This document shows positions 25,318 to 35,404 of a stretch of 64,000 bases of DNA, piece by piece; positions within the stretch are counted from its first letter, which is position 1, and each line of letters begins with the position of its first letter. Both the position numbers and the translations under genes were made by a program. The notes below the pieces were generated by a model. That model was given only the letters and a program-made list of their open reading frames with translations. It was not told the DNA's origin and did no database searches. The stretch is from Acinetobacter genomosp. 15BJ. Lineage in GTDB: Bacteria > Pseudomonadota > Gammaproteobacteria > Pseudomonadales > Moraxellaceae. The stretch covers positions 1,898,995 through 1,962,994 of the forward strand of contig NZ_KE007347.1 of NCBI RefSeq assembly GCF_000400715.1, in the 5' to 3' direction.

Positions 25318-26421
25318 ATGTCGCTACCACGTTATAAAATTACGGTGCTTGCACTATCTTTAGGTGTAGCGTCTGCATTTGTGGGCTGTAGCAGCAATCC
25401 AAGTAAGAAAGATGTGGTGGATAAAGGACCACAATCGAGTGAACAAGTTTATTTTGAAAAAGCAATAAAATCGCTTGAACGCAATCAATATACCGATGCA
25501 GTAAAGTCACTTGAAGCTTTAGACACGTACTATCCAACTGGGCAATATACGCAACAAGCTCAACTTGAGCTGCTTTATGCGAAATTCAAGCAAAAAGATT
25601 ATGAAGGTACGATTGCCCTTGCAGATCGTTTCATTCGCTTAAATCCTCAACATCCAAATGTTGATTATGCCTACTATGTTCGTGGCGTAGCTAACATGGA
25701 AATGAATTACGATAGTTTGATTCGCTATACTTCTTTACAGCAATCACACCGTGATGTGAGCTATGTCAAAGTTGCTTATCAAAACTTCGTAGAACTGATT
25801 CGTCGCTTCCCAAGTAGCCAATATTCGGTTGATGCTGCACAGCGTATGAAGTTTATTGGTCAAGAATTGGCTGAAAGCGAAATGAACGCAGCGCGTTTCA
25901 ATATTGAGCGCAAAGCATGGCTTGCAGCTGCTGAGCGCGCACAATGGGTGATTGAACACTATCCGCAAACACCACAAACGCCAGAAGCATTAGCTACTTT
26001 AGCTTATAGCTATCAAAAACTTGGCGATAATGCGACCTCTCAACAGTATATTGATATCTTAAAACTCAACTATCCAAATCTCGTAAAATCGAATGGTGAA
26101 GTGAATTTACGTGCTGCACGTAAAGAAGGTAGCTGGGTGAATCGTGCAACTTTAGGTTTGCTAGGTCGTGAATCTAAAACAGTTCAAGCGAAAAAAGATG
26201 AAGTAAGCAGCGATACTGAACAACGTAGCTTAACCAACCGCCTCAGCTTCGGTTTGTTTGATAAACCTGAAGCCGAACAAGCAACACCTGCTCCAGTGGT
26301 AGCACCTGAAGCACCAGCAGCGACCACGGAAAATAAACCGAGTTGGAAAAACCGTTTAAGCTTTGGCCTATTAGATAAGCCAGAGGCGAGCAATACATCT
26401 GAGGACGATGCTGCAAACTAA
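25318..26421 (+). CDS. bamD: Outer membrane assembly lipoprotein BamD
   Basis: Essential lipoprotein of the BAM complex. It has a signal peptide with lipobox ASAFVGC and lipidated C24. TPR domain follows from about residue 40 to 250: SSEQVYFEKAIKSLERNQYTDAVKSL, then YYPTGQYTQQAQLELLYAKF, DRFIRLNPQHPNVDYAYYVRG and QYSVDAAQRM. The protein is 367 residues against about 245 in E. coli. The extra C-terminal 100 residues hold three related motifs (SWVNRATLGLL, SLTNRLSFGLFDKPEA, SWKNRLSFGLLDKPEA) separated by Ala/Pro/Glu-rich linkers. ATG 25318 follows AGAGGAG. It is divergent from rluD. Confidence 0.95.
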   Translation: MSLPRYKITVLALSLGVASAFVGCSSNPSKKDVVDKGPQSSEQVYFEKAIKSLERNQYTDAVKSLEALDTYYPTGQYTQQAQLELLYAKFKQKDYEGTIALADRFIRLNPQHPNVDYAYYVRGVANMEMNYDSLIRYTSLQQSHRDVSYVKVAYQNFVELIRRFPSSQYSVDAAQRMKFIGQELAESEMNAARFNIERKAWLAAAERAQWVIEHYPQTPQTPEALATLAYSYQKLGDNATSQQYIDILKLNYPNLVKSNGEVNLRAARKEGSWVNRATLGLLGRESKTVQAKKDEVSSDTEQRSLTNRLSFGLFDKPEAEQATPAPVVAPEAPAATTENKPSWKNRLSFGLLDKPEASNTSEDDAAN

Positions 26422-26442
26422 TTTGCAATCATCTGATACATC

Positions 26443-26475
26443 AAACAGGCAAGTCTCCCTTGCCTGTTTTTTATT
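26443..26475 (+). terminator. Terminator of bamD
   Basis: AAACAGGCAA / TTGCCTGTTT hairpin followed by TTTATTTT. Confidence 0.88.
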
Positions 26476-26548
26476 TTATGCAACAATGATTCCTGACATT
26501 TTGCAGTGCAACAATGTTCTACTCCCCGTCTTAAATGGTTAAACACAC

Positions 26549-28432
26549 ATGGCAATTCCACAACATACGATTGATCAAATTTTAGATCGAACCGACATTG
26601 TCGATTTGATTGGTCAACGTGTGAAGTTAAAAAAGACGGGGCGAACCTATTCGGGTTGCTGTCCTTTCCATCAGGAAAAGTCACCCTCATTCCATGTTTA
26701 TCGAGATAAGCAGTACTATCATTGTTTCGGTTGCCAAGCCAATGGTAATGCCATTCGCTTTTTGATGGACATTGACAGCCGTAACTTTGTCGATGTAATG
26801 AAAGATTTATCTAATCAGACAGGCATCGAACTCCCTAAAGATAATCACGATAATAAAAAACTGTCCTATAAACGCAGCCCTCAACAGGTCACAACTCCGC
26901 AAATCACACAGCCCCAGCAAGAGCAGACCGCACCCGCCGCTTCTATCCAAGAAGCACTGGACGATCATTTTGTTGATATGGATCATTATATGGATGATCC
27001 CTTTGCGCAGTTTGATCCTTCATTTAACATTCAAGAACAGGTACAAGAAGGTAATCTCTACGACTTGTTAGAAAATGTCGCTCAGTTTTATGAACGTCAA
27101 CTCCCCAATAGCCAGAAAGCACAAAACTATTTCAAACAGCGCGGTTTATCCACACAAACCATTCAATTTTGGCGCTTAGGTTATGCACCAGAGGATTGGC
27201 AACATTTAGAAAAAGCCTTCCCACAAGATATTGAAGGCTTAAAACAACTGGGCTTAATTCGTTCCAGTGATAGCGGTCGAGATTTCGATTTATTGCGTGA
27301 ACGGGTGATTTTCCCGATCCGCGATCATAAAGGACGTGTGGTAGGTTTTGGTGGTCGCGCCTTAAACGATGAGATTAAACCAAAATATATCAACTCACCT
27401 GATTCTGAGGTATTCCATAAGAACCAGCTGCTTTATGGCCTATACGAAGGCCGTAAACTCAAAGCCAATGATTGGCTGATGGTAGAAGGTTATATGGACG
27501 TGATTGCCTTACAGCAATATGGTATCAATGGTGCAGTGGCGACACTGGGAACGGCCAGTAATGCCGATCATTTAACTACCCTGTTTAAACAAAATTCTCG
27601 TATTACCATTGCTTTTGATGGTGATGCAGCAGGCCAAAAAGCAGCACGTCGTACGCTAGAAATAGCACTACCTCTGCTCAATGATGGTCGTGAATTAAAA
27701 TTCTTTGTGCTTCCCAATGAACATGACCCTGACTCGCTGATTCGTCGAGAAGGTTTAGAAAATTTCCAAAAATTATTACAACAAGCACCTCTATTATCTG
27801 ACTTTGTGTTTGCACATTTAACTGGACAGCATGACGTCAGCACCCCTGAAGGCAAAAGCTTGGTCATGGGTGAACTGCGTGAATTAACGGAACTACTGCC
27901 CAAACACGGTTCATTTCGTTATTTGCTGAGTCAGTCTTTCCGTGAAAAACTTGGGCTTGGAAAACGATTTACACCACAAATCAGCCATGATGCTTCTTTA
28001 TCTTTTAATATTCAGACCAAAGATGAAGATTTTGCGGTAGCAATTCTGATGCATCACCCCTTCCTCTATATTCATTTTGAAGAACTACGAGCAGTGATTG
28101 ACCAAAATGAATTATTGGCGAAGATTTTAGCAGCACTAAATCTTGTATTTGATGATCTTCCTGATGATCAGGAACTTGCAACCTATTATGTGCTAGGCGC
28201 TTGTAGTAGTTATAGCCATGAACTGGCTGATATTATGCAACGTACCAATATCCAATCCTTAACCCAAGCACCTGAAGTTGCCGATAAACTGGCGAAAGAA
28301 TATGCGCTGGGGCTACAAGAGAAATATTTGCGCTTAAAACTAAAATCGCCCATTTCTTTAATTGAATCGCGTAATTTACGTCAACAATTGAATGAATTGA
28401 CCAAACAGATTAGTTTGCGTTTATTGTCTTAA
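26549..28432 (+). CDS. dnaG: DNA primase
   Basis: Synthesises RNA primers at the replication fork. The 627-residue protein has the N-terminal CHC2 zinc ribbon (C38, H41, C59, C62), a Gln/Pro-rich linker of about 45 residues (about 105-150) longer than in E. coli, and the catalytic core with TOPRIM (WLMVEGYMDVIALQQYG, ITIAFDGDAAGQKAA, PNEHDPDSLIR). The C-terminal DnaB-interacting helical domain ends LNELTKQISLRLL. ATG 26549 is conserved. rpsU and rpoD are not adjacent, unlike in E. coli. Confidence 0.96.
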   Translation: MAIPQHTIDQILDRTDIVDLIGQRVKLKKTGRTYSGCCPFHQEKSPSFHVYRDKQYYHCFGCQANGNAIRFLMDIDSRNFVDVMKDLSNQTGIELPKDNHDNKKLSYKRSPQQVTTPQITQPQQEQTAPAASIQEALDDHFVDMDHYMDDPFAQFDPSFNIQEQVQEGNLYDLLENVAQFYERQLPNSQKAQNYFKQRGLSTQTIQFWRLGYAPEDWQHLEKAFPQDIEGLKQLGLIRSSDSGRDFDLLRERVIFPIRDHKGRVVGFGGRALNDEIKPKYINSPDSEVFHKNQLLYGLYEGRKLKANDWLMVEGYMDVIALQQYGINGAVATLGTASNADHLTTLFKQNSRITIAFDGDAAGQKAARRTLEIALPLLNDGRELKFFVLPNEHDPDSLIRREGLENFQKLLQQAPLLSDFVFAHLTGQHDVSTPEGKSLVMGELRELTELLPKHGSFRYLLSQSFREKLGLGKRFTPQISHDASLSFNIQTKDEDFAVAILMHHPFLYIHFEELRAVIDQNELLAKILAALNLVFDDLPDDQELATYYVLGACSSYSHELADIMQRTNIQSLTQAPEVADKLAKEYALGLQEKYLRLKLKSPISLIESRNLRQQLNELTKQISLRLLS

Positions 28433-28438
28433 TGATGA

Positions 28439-29722
28439 TTACTGACGTGGCTTACGCTCATGTTCAAACACATCTTGTAGATGTTGCTGTAGCCATTCAA
28501 AATAATCTGGATTTTCAGCTTTAGCTGCTTCTCTAAGTAAAATTGAGGTTGGGTGCATCAGCTTTTGTGTCAGACGATGTGCAAACTCTTGTAAGACCTG
28601 TTCAGCAGTATTTCCATGTTGCAACGACTCTAAAGCATGCGCCAATTCTTTTTGACTCACTTCTTCACTATGTTGGCGATAGGCCTGAATGGTGCCACTC
28701 GCCTCTTTGACCTTTTGCTGGGTCATCAATTGGGTCGCCAATTGATTGACCATAATCTCAGCTTCAACCGCTGCTTGACGACGTTGTGCCAGATTTTCAT
28801 CAATCACACTTTGTAAATCATCAACACCGTACAAATAGACGTTATCCAATGATTCTACTTTGGGATCAATATCACGGGGAACAGCTAAATCGACCATGAG
28901 CATCTGTTGATAGCGACGCTTTTTAAGTGCAACTTTAACATCTGAATATTCAATCACTTGATGCAAACTACCTGTACAACTTGAGACCACATCCGCTCTA
29001 TGCAAATGCTGTGCAAGCTCTGCAAAAGGAATAATTTCAACATCAACTTGATGGGCAATTTCTTGTGCCAATAGATCAGCACGTTCACGACTACGGTTAC
29101 AAATCAGGATTTTAGCAACCCCCATTTCGGCTAAATGTTTGGCAACCAATGTGTTCATTTCACCTGCCGCGACCACCATCACTGTGAGTTTTTCAGTATG
29201 GCTAAACACTTGTGAGGCCAGTTGCGCAACAGCATAACCCATTGAAACAGCATGACTTCCTACCGAGGTTTCAGAACGGACACGCTTTGCTGCATAAAAC
29301 GCATATTCAAATACACTATTCAATTCAGGCGAAACAGTTTCTGCATCTTTTGACAACGCCAATGCACTTTTCACTTGCCCTAAAATTTGCGGCTCACCCA
29401 ACATCAATGAATCTAAACCACTGGCAACACGCATTAAATGTGTAACAGCTTGGGCATTTTCGTAACGATAAACATGATGAATTAACTGTTTTACATCAAT
29501 ATTATTCACTTGGGCCAGCCAACTCAAGACGCTATCCGCATCTTCAGTCATGGCATACACTTCGGTACGATTGCAGGTCGACACCACCACCAAATCATTC
29601 AGTGATGCATGTTGGTTTTGTTCAAGCAATAGCGCAGCTAATCGCTCTGCATTGAAAGCAATTTGTTCGCGAAGTTCAACAGAGGCTGTTTGATGGTTGA
29701 CGCCCAATGCAAAGAAAGACAT
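28439..29722 (-). CDS. hemA: Glutamyl-tRNA reductase
   Basis: NADPH-dependent reduction of Glu-tRNA to glutamate-1-semialdehyde, the first committed step of haem synthesis. It is 427 residues. The nucleophilic C50 lies in [29 protein letters not shown] is the hinge signature and [15 protein letters not shown] is the NADPH domain. The C-terminal dimerisation domain follows. ATG 29722. It stops 6 bp from the dnaG stop (convergent) and is divergent from the TPR protein gene, which precedes lolB; hemA-lolB neighbourhood is typical of gammaproteobacteria. Confidence 0.97.
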   Translation of the reverse strand: MSFFALGVNHQTASVELREQIAFNAERLAALLLEQNQHASLNDLVVVSTCNRTEVYAMTEDADSVLSWLAQVNNIDVKQLIHHVYRYENAQAVTHLMRVASGLDSLMLGEPQILGQVKSALALSKDAETVSPELNSVFEYAFYAAKRVRSETSVGSHAVSMGYAVAQLASQVFSHTEKLTVMVVAAGEMNTLVAKHLAEMGVAKILICNRSRERADLLAQEIAHQVDVEIIPFAELAQHLHRADVVSSCTGSLHQVIEYSDVKVALKKRRYQQMLMVDLAVPRDIDPKVESLDNVYLYGVDDLQSVIDENLAQRRQAAVEAEIMVNQLATQLMTQQKVKEASGTIQAYRQHSEEVSQKELAHALESLQHGNTAEQVLQEFAHRLTQKLMHPTSILLREAAKAENPDYFEWLQQHLQDVFEHERKPRQ

Positions 29723-29801
29723 ATCAGATCATCATTTCGCTAAATTTATGTTATTGTGCAACATCGGTGTCATAAAAAGCATTACTTTGGATCAATAAAA
29801 A

Positions 29802-31520
29802 TTGCGTCAGCTATATCGCCGTACCCTTTTTAGCGGCAAGACGATTAGACGGTATTCTACCACAATCTTGTTGTTAGGTAGCATGAGCTCTTATGTCTCT
29901 GCACAAGCAATACACGACATGTATGCGGATAAGAGCTTTGAGCATGCACTACAACAGAGCATGATTGCTGAATTTTCTCTTGCTTATGACGATATTGCAA
30001 CCGCACTACATAATTATACTGTGCTTGCGATTCGTAGTAATTCAACCACCATTAAACAACGCGCTTTAGACATTGCTCTAGAATACAATGATTTACAAGC
30101 TGCTTTAAATATTGCCACGCATTGGGTTGAACAAGAACCCAAAGATGTTCCAGCCCTCTTCTATTTGTCCCATATCGCGTTAAAAACACATGAATATGAG
30201 TTAGCAGCCAAGACGCTGGATAAGATTCTAAATATTGATCCTACTGCCGATCTTGAACAGATTTTGGCAGGTATTGCACCTGAACAGGCACAAGATCGTG
30301 AGATTCTACTCAATGCGCTCCGTGCCAGTGAGGAGCGTAACAATCCCTCTATTCTCGCTTTAATTGCAGGTTTAGAAGCGCAAGATGGTTTGTATGAACA
30401 AGCACTGAATAATATTAATCGTGCATTACGCAAACGTTCAAAGTCAACCAGTTTCATTTTAATGAAAGCTAATTTATTGATGGCTTTGCGCAATGACGAG
30501 GAAACTCAAAAATGGTTTGCTCAAGCCAGTCGCAAAAATAAGAATAATATTGATGTACGAATGGCGGAAGCGCGCTATTACATTCAAATCAATCAGCAAC
30601 AAGAGGCCTTGGATAAACTTGAAGATATTATTAAAGACCATCCCAAGGCAGAAGAAGCGCTCTTTATTGCAGGCTTGACCAGTATTGACTTAAAGCAATA
30701 CGAAAAAGCCGAACAATATCTGGTTGAATTGCGCTCATCGGCAAAATATCAAAATGAGGCTTATTATTACCTTGCGATCAATGCACAACGCAAACAACAT
30801 TATGAAACGGCAAAAGCATACTATCGCCTAGTTGATGGCAGTTTATATATCGTTTCTCGGCGCAATATGATTGCGATCTTTGAGAAGCAAGGCCAACTGA
30901 ATGATGCCTTACGCTTCTTGACCCAAGAACGGGTGAATTATCCACAACATGCCAGTTTCCTATATCAAGCACAGGCCGATATTTTAAAGAAGATGGATAA
31001 TAAAAAAGCAGCTCTAGCTTTACTGGATGAAGCGATCAAGAGCTTGCCAGATGACCCAGAATTGATTTATGCCGAAGTATTATTACTCGACCCATATACC
31101 GATCGAGATAAACTAGACAAGACATTAAAGCAACTATTAATAATTGAGCCCAACAGCCCAACCTATCTCAATGCTTATGCCTATACACTGGCACTGCAAA
31201 ACCGTCGCCTTAAAGAAGCACGTAAATATGCAGAACTAGCGCTAGATTTTGCCCCAGAACAGGCATCTATCCTAGACACATTAGGCTATATCGCCTTTTT
31301 ACAAAATGATTTTGATACCGCATCCAAAGTCTTGGGCCAAGCGTATTCGCTGAGTGAGAATGTCAATATTGGTATTCGTTATGCCAAAGCCCTGTATATG
31401 CAAGGCGCACTCACGCAATTTAGCGAGGTGTTACAGCAATTGAAACAAAAACATGCCAATGCCCCACAATTACAACAACTTGATAGCTTAATCTTACCCA
31501 TCACCGTAAAAAAGAGTTAA
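29802..31520 (+). CDS. Exported tetratricopeptide-repeat protein
   Basis: A 572-residue protein with a signal peptide-like N-terminus (STTILLLGSMSSYVSAQA) and about a dozen TPR units, e.g. YYYLAINAQRKQHYETAKAYY, YLNAYAYTLALQNRRLKEARKYAELAL and ILDTLGYIAFLQNDFDTASKVLGQAY. TTG 29802 is the best start that keeps the arginine-rich signal peptide; no ATG is available nearby. It is immediately upstream of lolB (4 bp) and ispE, so all three are probably one transcript. Homologues at this place are annotated as TPR or tetratricopeptide proteins of unknown function, presumably periplasmic. Confidence 0.82.
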   Translation: MRQLYRRTLFSGKTIRRYSTTILLLGSMSSYVSAQAIHDMYADKSFEHALQQSMIAEFSLAYDDIATALHNYTVLAIRSNSTTIKQRALDIALEYNDLQAALNIATHWVEQEPKDVPALFYLSHIALKTHEYELAAKTLDKILNIDPTADLEQILAGIAPEQAQDREILLNALRASEERNNPSILALIAGLEAQDGLYEQALNNINRALRKRSKSTSFILMKANLLMALRNDEETQKWFAQASRKNKNNIDVRMAEARYYIQINQQQEALDKLEDIIKDHPKAEEALFIAGLTSIDLKQYEKAEQYLVELRSSAKYQNEAYYYLAINAQRKQHYETAKAYYRLVDGSLYIVSRRNMIAIFEKQGQLNDALRFLTQERVNYPQHASFLYQAQADILKKMDNKKAALALLDEAIKSLPDDPELIYAEVLLLDPYTDRDKLDKTLKQLLIIEPNSPTYLNAYAYTLALQNRRLKEARKYAELALDFAPEQASILDTLGYIAFLQNDFDTASKVLGQAYSLSENVNIGIRYAKALYMQGALTQFSEVLQQLKQKHANAPQLQQLDSLILPITVKKS

Positions 31521-31524
31521 ATTC

Positions 31525-32106
31525 ATGCGCTTGTTTTCAAAATTATGCATCACCGTTTGTAGTAGTAGCGTTCTATTTTTAACTGGTTGCCAACATTTAA
31601 GTCAGCCAAATAAAGTGATTGCATCACCACAAATTCAAGATGAAAATAATTTTAACTTACAAGGTAAAATCGGTGTCCGCACACCACAACAATCAGGCAG
31701 TGCTTTTTTCACATGGGTTCAACAACAGGATCAGTTTGATATTGAACTCACAGGAATTTTAGGTGTCGGTAAAACCCAGATCGAAGGTAAACCGGGTGAA
31801 GTAACATTAAACAGTGCCAAAACAGGTCTAATTACGGCTGAAACACCTGAAGAATTATTAGAAAAAGCAACCGGTTGGCAAGCACCAATTATGCATCTCG
31901 CTTATTGGGTACAAGCTAAACCCGCGACTCAAAATGCACAAGTGAATAAAGATGAAAGTAATCGTCTAAAGCAATTAGTTGAAGATGGCTGGACGGTTGA
32001 TTTTAGCTATAACGATGCGCAAACCCTTCCCAATAAACTTTTATTGAAGCAAGCACTTGCCGATAACAAAGAAAACCGTATTACAATGGTGATTCAAAAC
32101 CGATGA
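31525..32106 (+). CDS. lolB: Outer-membrane lipoprotein LolB
   Basis: Receives lipoproteins from LolA and inserts them in the outer membrane. It is 193 residues with lipobox FLTGC (lipidated C22). The NFNLQGKIGVRTPQQSGSAFFTWVQQ stretch is the LolB opening strand pair; GILGVGKTQIEGKPGEVTL and LEKATGWQAPIMHLAYWVQ follow. In the order lolB-ispE-tRNA-prs, standard for gammaproteobacteria. Confidence 0.9.
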   Translation: MRLFSKLCITVCSSSVLFLTGCQHLSQPNKVIASPQIQDENNFNLQGKIGVRTPQQSGSAFFTWVQQQDQFDIELTGILGVGKTQIEGKPGEVTLNSAKTGLITAETPEELLEKATGWQAPIMHLAYWVQAKPATQNAQVNKDESNRLKQLVEDGWTVDFSYNDAQTLPNKLLLKQALADNKENRITMVIQNR

Positions 32107-32120
32107 TTTAGATTGTTTTT

Positions 32121-32951
32121 ATGATTAGAGTGCCTTCCCCTGCTAAATTGAACTTGTTTCTACATATTACAGGTCGTCGTGACAATGGTTATCATGAATT
32201 ACAGACTATTTTTCAACTGATTGATCTATATGACTGGATGACTTTCGAGCAAAATCCAGAGCAAATCATTCAAATTAAAGGTTTAAGCGAAGTCAAACTC
32301 GAACAAAATTTAATCTATCGTGCCGCACAATTATTGCGCCCACATGCAAAAAAACCATGTGGGCTAAATATAAGCATTGAAAAAAATATTCCGATGGGTG
32401 CCGGTCTCGGTGGTGGTTCATCCAATGCAGCAACGACATTGATTGTACTGAATCAGCTCTGGCAATGCGGCTTAAATGAACAAAAATTGGCCGAGTATGC
32501 TGTGCAGTTAGGTGCAGATGTTCCGATCTTTGTTTTAGGTCGCAATGCATGGGCCGAAGGCATCGGTGAACATTTATCATTCATAGACTTAGCTCAAAAA
32601 AAATTCATAATTTTAAAACCTGACTGTTTTATCAGCACTCAACAGCTTTTTTCACAAAAAACATTGACAAGAGATTCTAAGATCACTACATTTTGCGCCT
32701 ATCAGTTACAACCTTCTAATTTTGGAAATAACTTTGAACCTCTGGCTCGACAGTTATACCCTGAAGTAGATGAAGCAATGCAATATTTAGATCAATTTGG
32801 TCTAGCAAAGCTTACAGGTACAGGTGCTTGTGTTTTTACTGAAGTAACCGATGAAATGGATATAGAGCAAATTTTGCAAAACGCGCCTTGTAAAGCTTAC
32901 TTGGTCAACAGTTTAACAGAATCACCTCTAAGACATTTTAAAGTTACCTGA
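32121..32951 (+). CDS. ispE: 4-diphosphocytidyl-2-C-methyl-D-erythritol kinase
   Basis: GHMP kinase of the MEP isoprenoid pathway. It is 276 residues. PSPAKLNLFLHITGRRDNGYH marks the substrate site with catalytic K9, the ATP-binding loop IPMGAGLGGGSSNAAT is at residues 90-105, and LTGTGACVF is the third GHMP motif. ATG 32121. The stop at 32949-32951 is immediately followed by the first tRNA-Gln gene, so processing of a shared transcript is possible. Confidence 0.95.
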   Translation: MIRVPSPAKLNLFLHITGRRDNGYHELQTIFQLIDLYDWMTFEQNPEQIIQIKGLSEVKLEQNLIYRAAQLLRPHAKKPCGLNISIEKNIPMGAGLGGGSSNAATTLIVLNQLWQCGLNEQKLAEYAVQLGADVPIFVLGRNAWAEGIGEHLSFIDLAQKKFIILKPDCFISTQQLFSQKTLTRDSKITTFCAYQLQPSNFGNNFEPLARQLYPEVDEAMQYLDQFGLAKLTGTGACVFTEVTDEMDIEQILQNAPCKAYLVNSLTESPLRHFKVT

Positions 32952-32952
32952 T

Positions 32953-33027
32953 AGGGGCGTCGCCAAGTGGTAAGGCACCGGGTTTTGATCTCGGCATCCG
33001 TTGGTTCGAATCCAGCCGCCCCTGCCA
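32953..33027 (+). tRNA. tRNA-Gln (UUG), copy 1
   Basis: 75 nt with encoded CCA: acceptor AGGGGCG / CGCCCCT, D-arm GCCAAGTGGTAAGGC, anticodon loop TTTTGAT (UUG), T-loop TTCGAAT. It begins 1 nt after the ispE stop. Three identical copies follow one another in the ispE-prs gap. Confidence 0.95.
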
Positions 33028-33045
33028 TTACATAATATCGAATTT

Positions 33046-33120
33046 AGGGGCGTCGCCAAGTGGTAAGGCACCGGGTTTTGATCTCGGCATCCGTTGGTTC
33101 GAATCCAGCCGCCCCTGCCA
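33046..33120 (+). tRNA. tRNA-Gln (UUG), copy 2
   Basis: Identical to copy 1; 18 nt after it. Same UUG anticodon and encoded CCA. Confidence 0.95.
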
Positions 33121-33204
33121 TATCTTAGACAGACTTGTTTTATATTGATATTTGCTCAAATATATTGACATTATCTTTTAAAACCTTTAAAGTTCTGCCG
33201 CATT

Positions 33205-33279
33205 AGGGGCGTCGCCAAGTGGTAAGGCACCGGGTTTTGATCTCGGCATCCGTTGGTTCGAATCCAGCCGCCCCTGCCA
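33205..33279 (+). tRNA. tRNA-Gln (UUG), copy 3
   Basis: Identical to copies 1 and 2; 84 nt after copy 2 and 37 nt before prs. A likely promoter-like TTGACA at 33165-33170 with AT-rich DNA after it lies between copies 2 and 3. Confidence 0.95.
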
Positions 33280-33316
33280 TCCAAATTCATTATAAGCCAA
33301 CCGCCAAGGGTGCTTC

Positions 33317-34270
33317 ATGCCCAATCTTGTCGTTTTTAGTGGAAGTGCTCATCCACATTTCGCTCAAAAAGTCGTAAGCCATTTACATATTCCTTTAGGT
33401 GCTGCTTCTGTAAGCAAGTTCTCTGATGGTGAAATTTCAGTTGAAATTACTGAGAATGTTCGTGGTAAAGACGTTTTTGTCGTCCAATCTACTTGTGCCC
33501 CTACCAATGATAACCTGATGGAAATCTTGGTGATGGCTGATGCTTTGCGTCGTGCAAGTGCTGGTCGTATCACTGCAGTCATTCCTTACTTTGGTTATGC
33601 TCGCCAAGATCGTCGTCCACGCTCTGCTCGTGTACCGATTACTGCGAAAGTTGTTGCAGACATGCTTACAACTGTTGGTATTGACCGTGTAGTAATGATT
33701 GACTTGCACGCAGACCAAATTCAAGGTTTCTTCGATATCCCAGTTGATAACATCTATGGTACGCCAGCGTTACTCGCTGACCTACGCCAGCAACAACATC
33801 ACAATCTTGTGGTTGTTTCACCTGACGTTGGTGGTGTGGTTCGTGCCCGTGCTGTTGCTAAACAAATGGGTGATATCGATTTAGCTATCATTGATAAACG
33901 TCGTCAAAAAGCAAATGAATCACAAGTGATGCATTTAATTGGTGATGTTAAAGATCGCGACTGTGTGATCGTCGATGACATGGTAGATACAGCAGGTACG
34001 CTTTGCAAAGCGGCCGATGCACTCAAACAATTTGGTGCTCGTCGTGTTGTTGCTTATGCAACTCACCCTGTTTTATCTGGCAAAGCCATTGATAACCTTC
34101 GTAACTCTGTCATTGATGAACTTGTTGTTACTGACACAATTCCTCTTTCAGATGAAGCACTAAGCTTAGGTAAAATTCGCCAAGTTTCTGTTGCTAGCAT
34201 GGTTGCTGAAACAATTCGTCGTATCAATAACGAAGAATCTATTAGCGCAATGTTCGATAGTTATCTATAA
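33317..34270 (+). CDS. prs: Ribose-phosphate pyrophosphokinase
   Basis: Makes PRPP for nucleotide, His, Trp and NAD synthesis. It is 317 residues. The ATP-binding region includes [12 protein letters not shown], the PP loop [17 protein letters not shown], and the PRPP-binding signature [35 protein letters not shown] at the start and the length are normal. ATG 33317 follows AAGGGTGCTTC. Location behind ispE and tRNA-Gln is conserved in Acinetobacter-like genomes. Confidence 0.97.
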   Translation: MPNLVVFSGSAHPHFAQKVVSHLHIPLGAASVSKFSDGEISVEITENVRGKDVFVVQSTCAPTNDNLMEILVMADALRRASAGRITAVIPYFGYARQDRRPRSARVPITAKVVADMLTTVGIDRVVMIDLHADQIQGFFDIPVDNIYGTPALLADLRQQQHHNLVVVSPDVGGVVRARAVAKQMGDIDLAIIDKRRQKANESQVMHLIGDVKDRDCVIVDDMVDTAGTLCKAADALKQFGARRVVAYATHPVLSGKAIDNLRNSVIDELVVTDTIPLSDEALSLGKIRQVSVASMVAETIRRINNEESISAMFDSYL

Positions 34271-34289
34271 TAGCCCAGCTTTTTTTCTT

Positions 34290-34313
34290 AAACCCTAGCT
34301 CGCTAGGGTTTTT
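34290..34313 (+). terminator. Terminator of prs
   Basis: AAACCCTAGC / GCTAGGGTTT hairpin with loop TC and a T tract. Confidence 0.85.
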
Positions 34314-34367
34314 CTATCACTAAACTGGTCGCAAGTTTAGTTACTCAAACTCAATGAGGATATGCCC

Positions 34368-34664
34368 ATGGCAAACTTCGTATTAAACGCTCAAGCACGT
34401 GAAGTAGCACAACAAGGGAAAGGTTCGAGCCGCCGCCTTCGCCACGCTGCTCAAATCCCAGCAATCATCTATGGTGGTAGCGCTGAGCCTGTAGCCGTTA
34501 CTTTAGAGCTTCGTGAAATCGTTAAAGCTTTAGAAAACAACGCTTTCTTCGAAGAAGTTATCGAAATCAAAATCGGTGACAAAGTTGAAAACGTTAAAAT
34601 CCAAGCGTTACAGCGCCACCCTGCTAAAAACACGCCTATGCACGCTGACTTCAAACGCGCATAA
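34368..34664 (+). CDS. rplY: 50S ribosomal protein L25 (short form)
   Basis: A 98-residue 5S rRNA-binding protein. This is the short L25 without the CTC C-terminal domain. [21 protein letters not shown] is the family signature, and [17 protein letters not shown] the C-terminal one. ATG 34368 is preferred over ATG 34362: GAGG at 34356-34359 is then 8 nt away instead of 2. It is followed 19 bp later by pth, the usual pairing. Confidence 0.95.
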   Translation: MANFVLNAQAREVAQQGKGSSRRLRHAAQIPAIIYGGSAEPVAVTLELREIVKALENNAFFEEVIEIKIGDKVENVKIQALQRHPAKNTPMHADFKRA

Positions 34665-34683
34665 GTGTTAAAGGCGTAAATTA

Positions 34684-35265
34684 GTGTCAAATATTTCGCT
34701 AATTGTTGGTTTGGGTAATCCTGGAAAGGAATATGCCCAAACCCGCCATAATGCAGGTTTCTGGTTCGTTGAACAGCTTGCAGATCGTTATGGCATTTCT
34801 TTAAAAGCTGATCCAAAGTTCCATGGATACAGTGGTCGTGGCCAAATCGAAGGTCATGATGTCCGTTTATTACTTCCTACCACTTTTATGAACCGTTCTG
34901 GTCAAAGTGTTGTCCCTTTCGCTAAATTTTATCAAGTTGCACCTGAAGCAATCCTGATTGCGCATGATGAACTGGATATGAATCCTGGCATTATTCGTTT
35001 AAAAACAGGTGGCGGACATGGTGGGCACAATGGTCTCCGCGATATCGTCCCGCATATCGGGGCTAATTTCCATCGTCTACGTATTGGAATTGGACATCCG
35101 GGTGCCAAAGAACGTGTTTCTGGTCATGTGCTTGGTAAAGCGCCTAGCAGTGAACAAGGCTTAATGGATGCAGCCATTGACCATGCCCTCTCTCAAGTGA
35201 AAATGCTTGTTGATGGACAAGTGTCACAGGCAATGAATCAAATTAACGCTTACAAACCCGCTTAA
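34684..35265 (+). CDS. pth: Peptidyl-tRNA hydrolase
   Basis: Recycles peptidyl-tRNA released prematurely. It is 193 residues. Catalytic H22 lies in YAQTRHNAGFWFVE; the N-terminal GLGNPGKEY, AHDELDMNPG and KTGGGHGGHNGLRDI blocks are all present. GTG 34684 is the start (SNISLIVGLGNPG), as no ATG is in position. Co-transcribed with rplY. Confidence 0.96.
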   Translation: MSNISLIVGLGNPGKEYAQTRHNAGFWFVEQLADRYGISLKADPKFHGYSGRGQIEGHDVRLLLPTTFMNRSGQSVVPFAKFYQVAPEAILIAHDELDMNPGIIRLKTGGGHGGHNGLRDIVPHIGANFHRLRIGIGHPGAKERVSGHVLGKAPSSEQGLMDAAIDHALSQVKMLVDGQVSQAMNQINAYKPA

Positions 35266-35404
35266 ACTGAATTGTTGATCAATCCCGCTTGCCATATTGC
35301 ATTTTTAAGCGCAAAATGCGCATCAAACCGCCTATAGCCCGCGGAAAACGTGACAAGTCAACCATAAGATAATCATCTTAGGTCTTACTCAGGAGACGCT
35401 AGCC

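Noticed and set aside
32953..33279. Repeats resembling a CRISPR-like or other repeat array
   Set aside because: The three 75-bp repeats are complete tRNA-Gln genes with encoded CCA. The spacers are unequal and unrelated.
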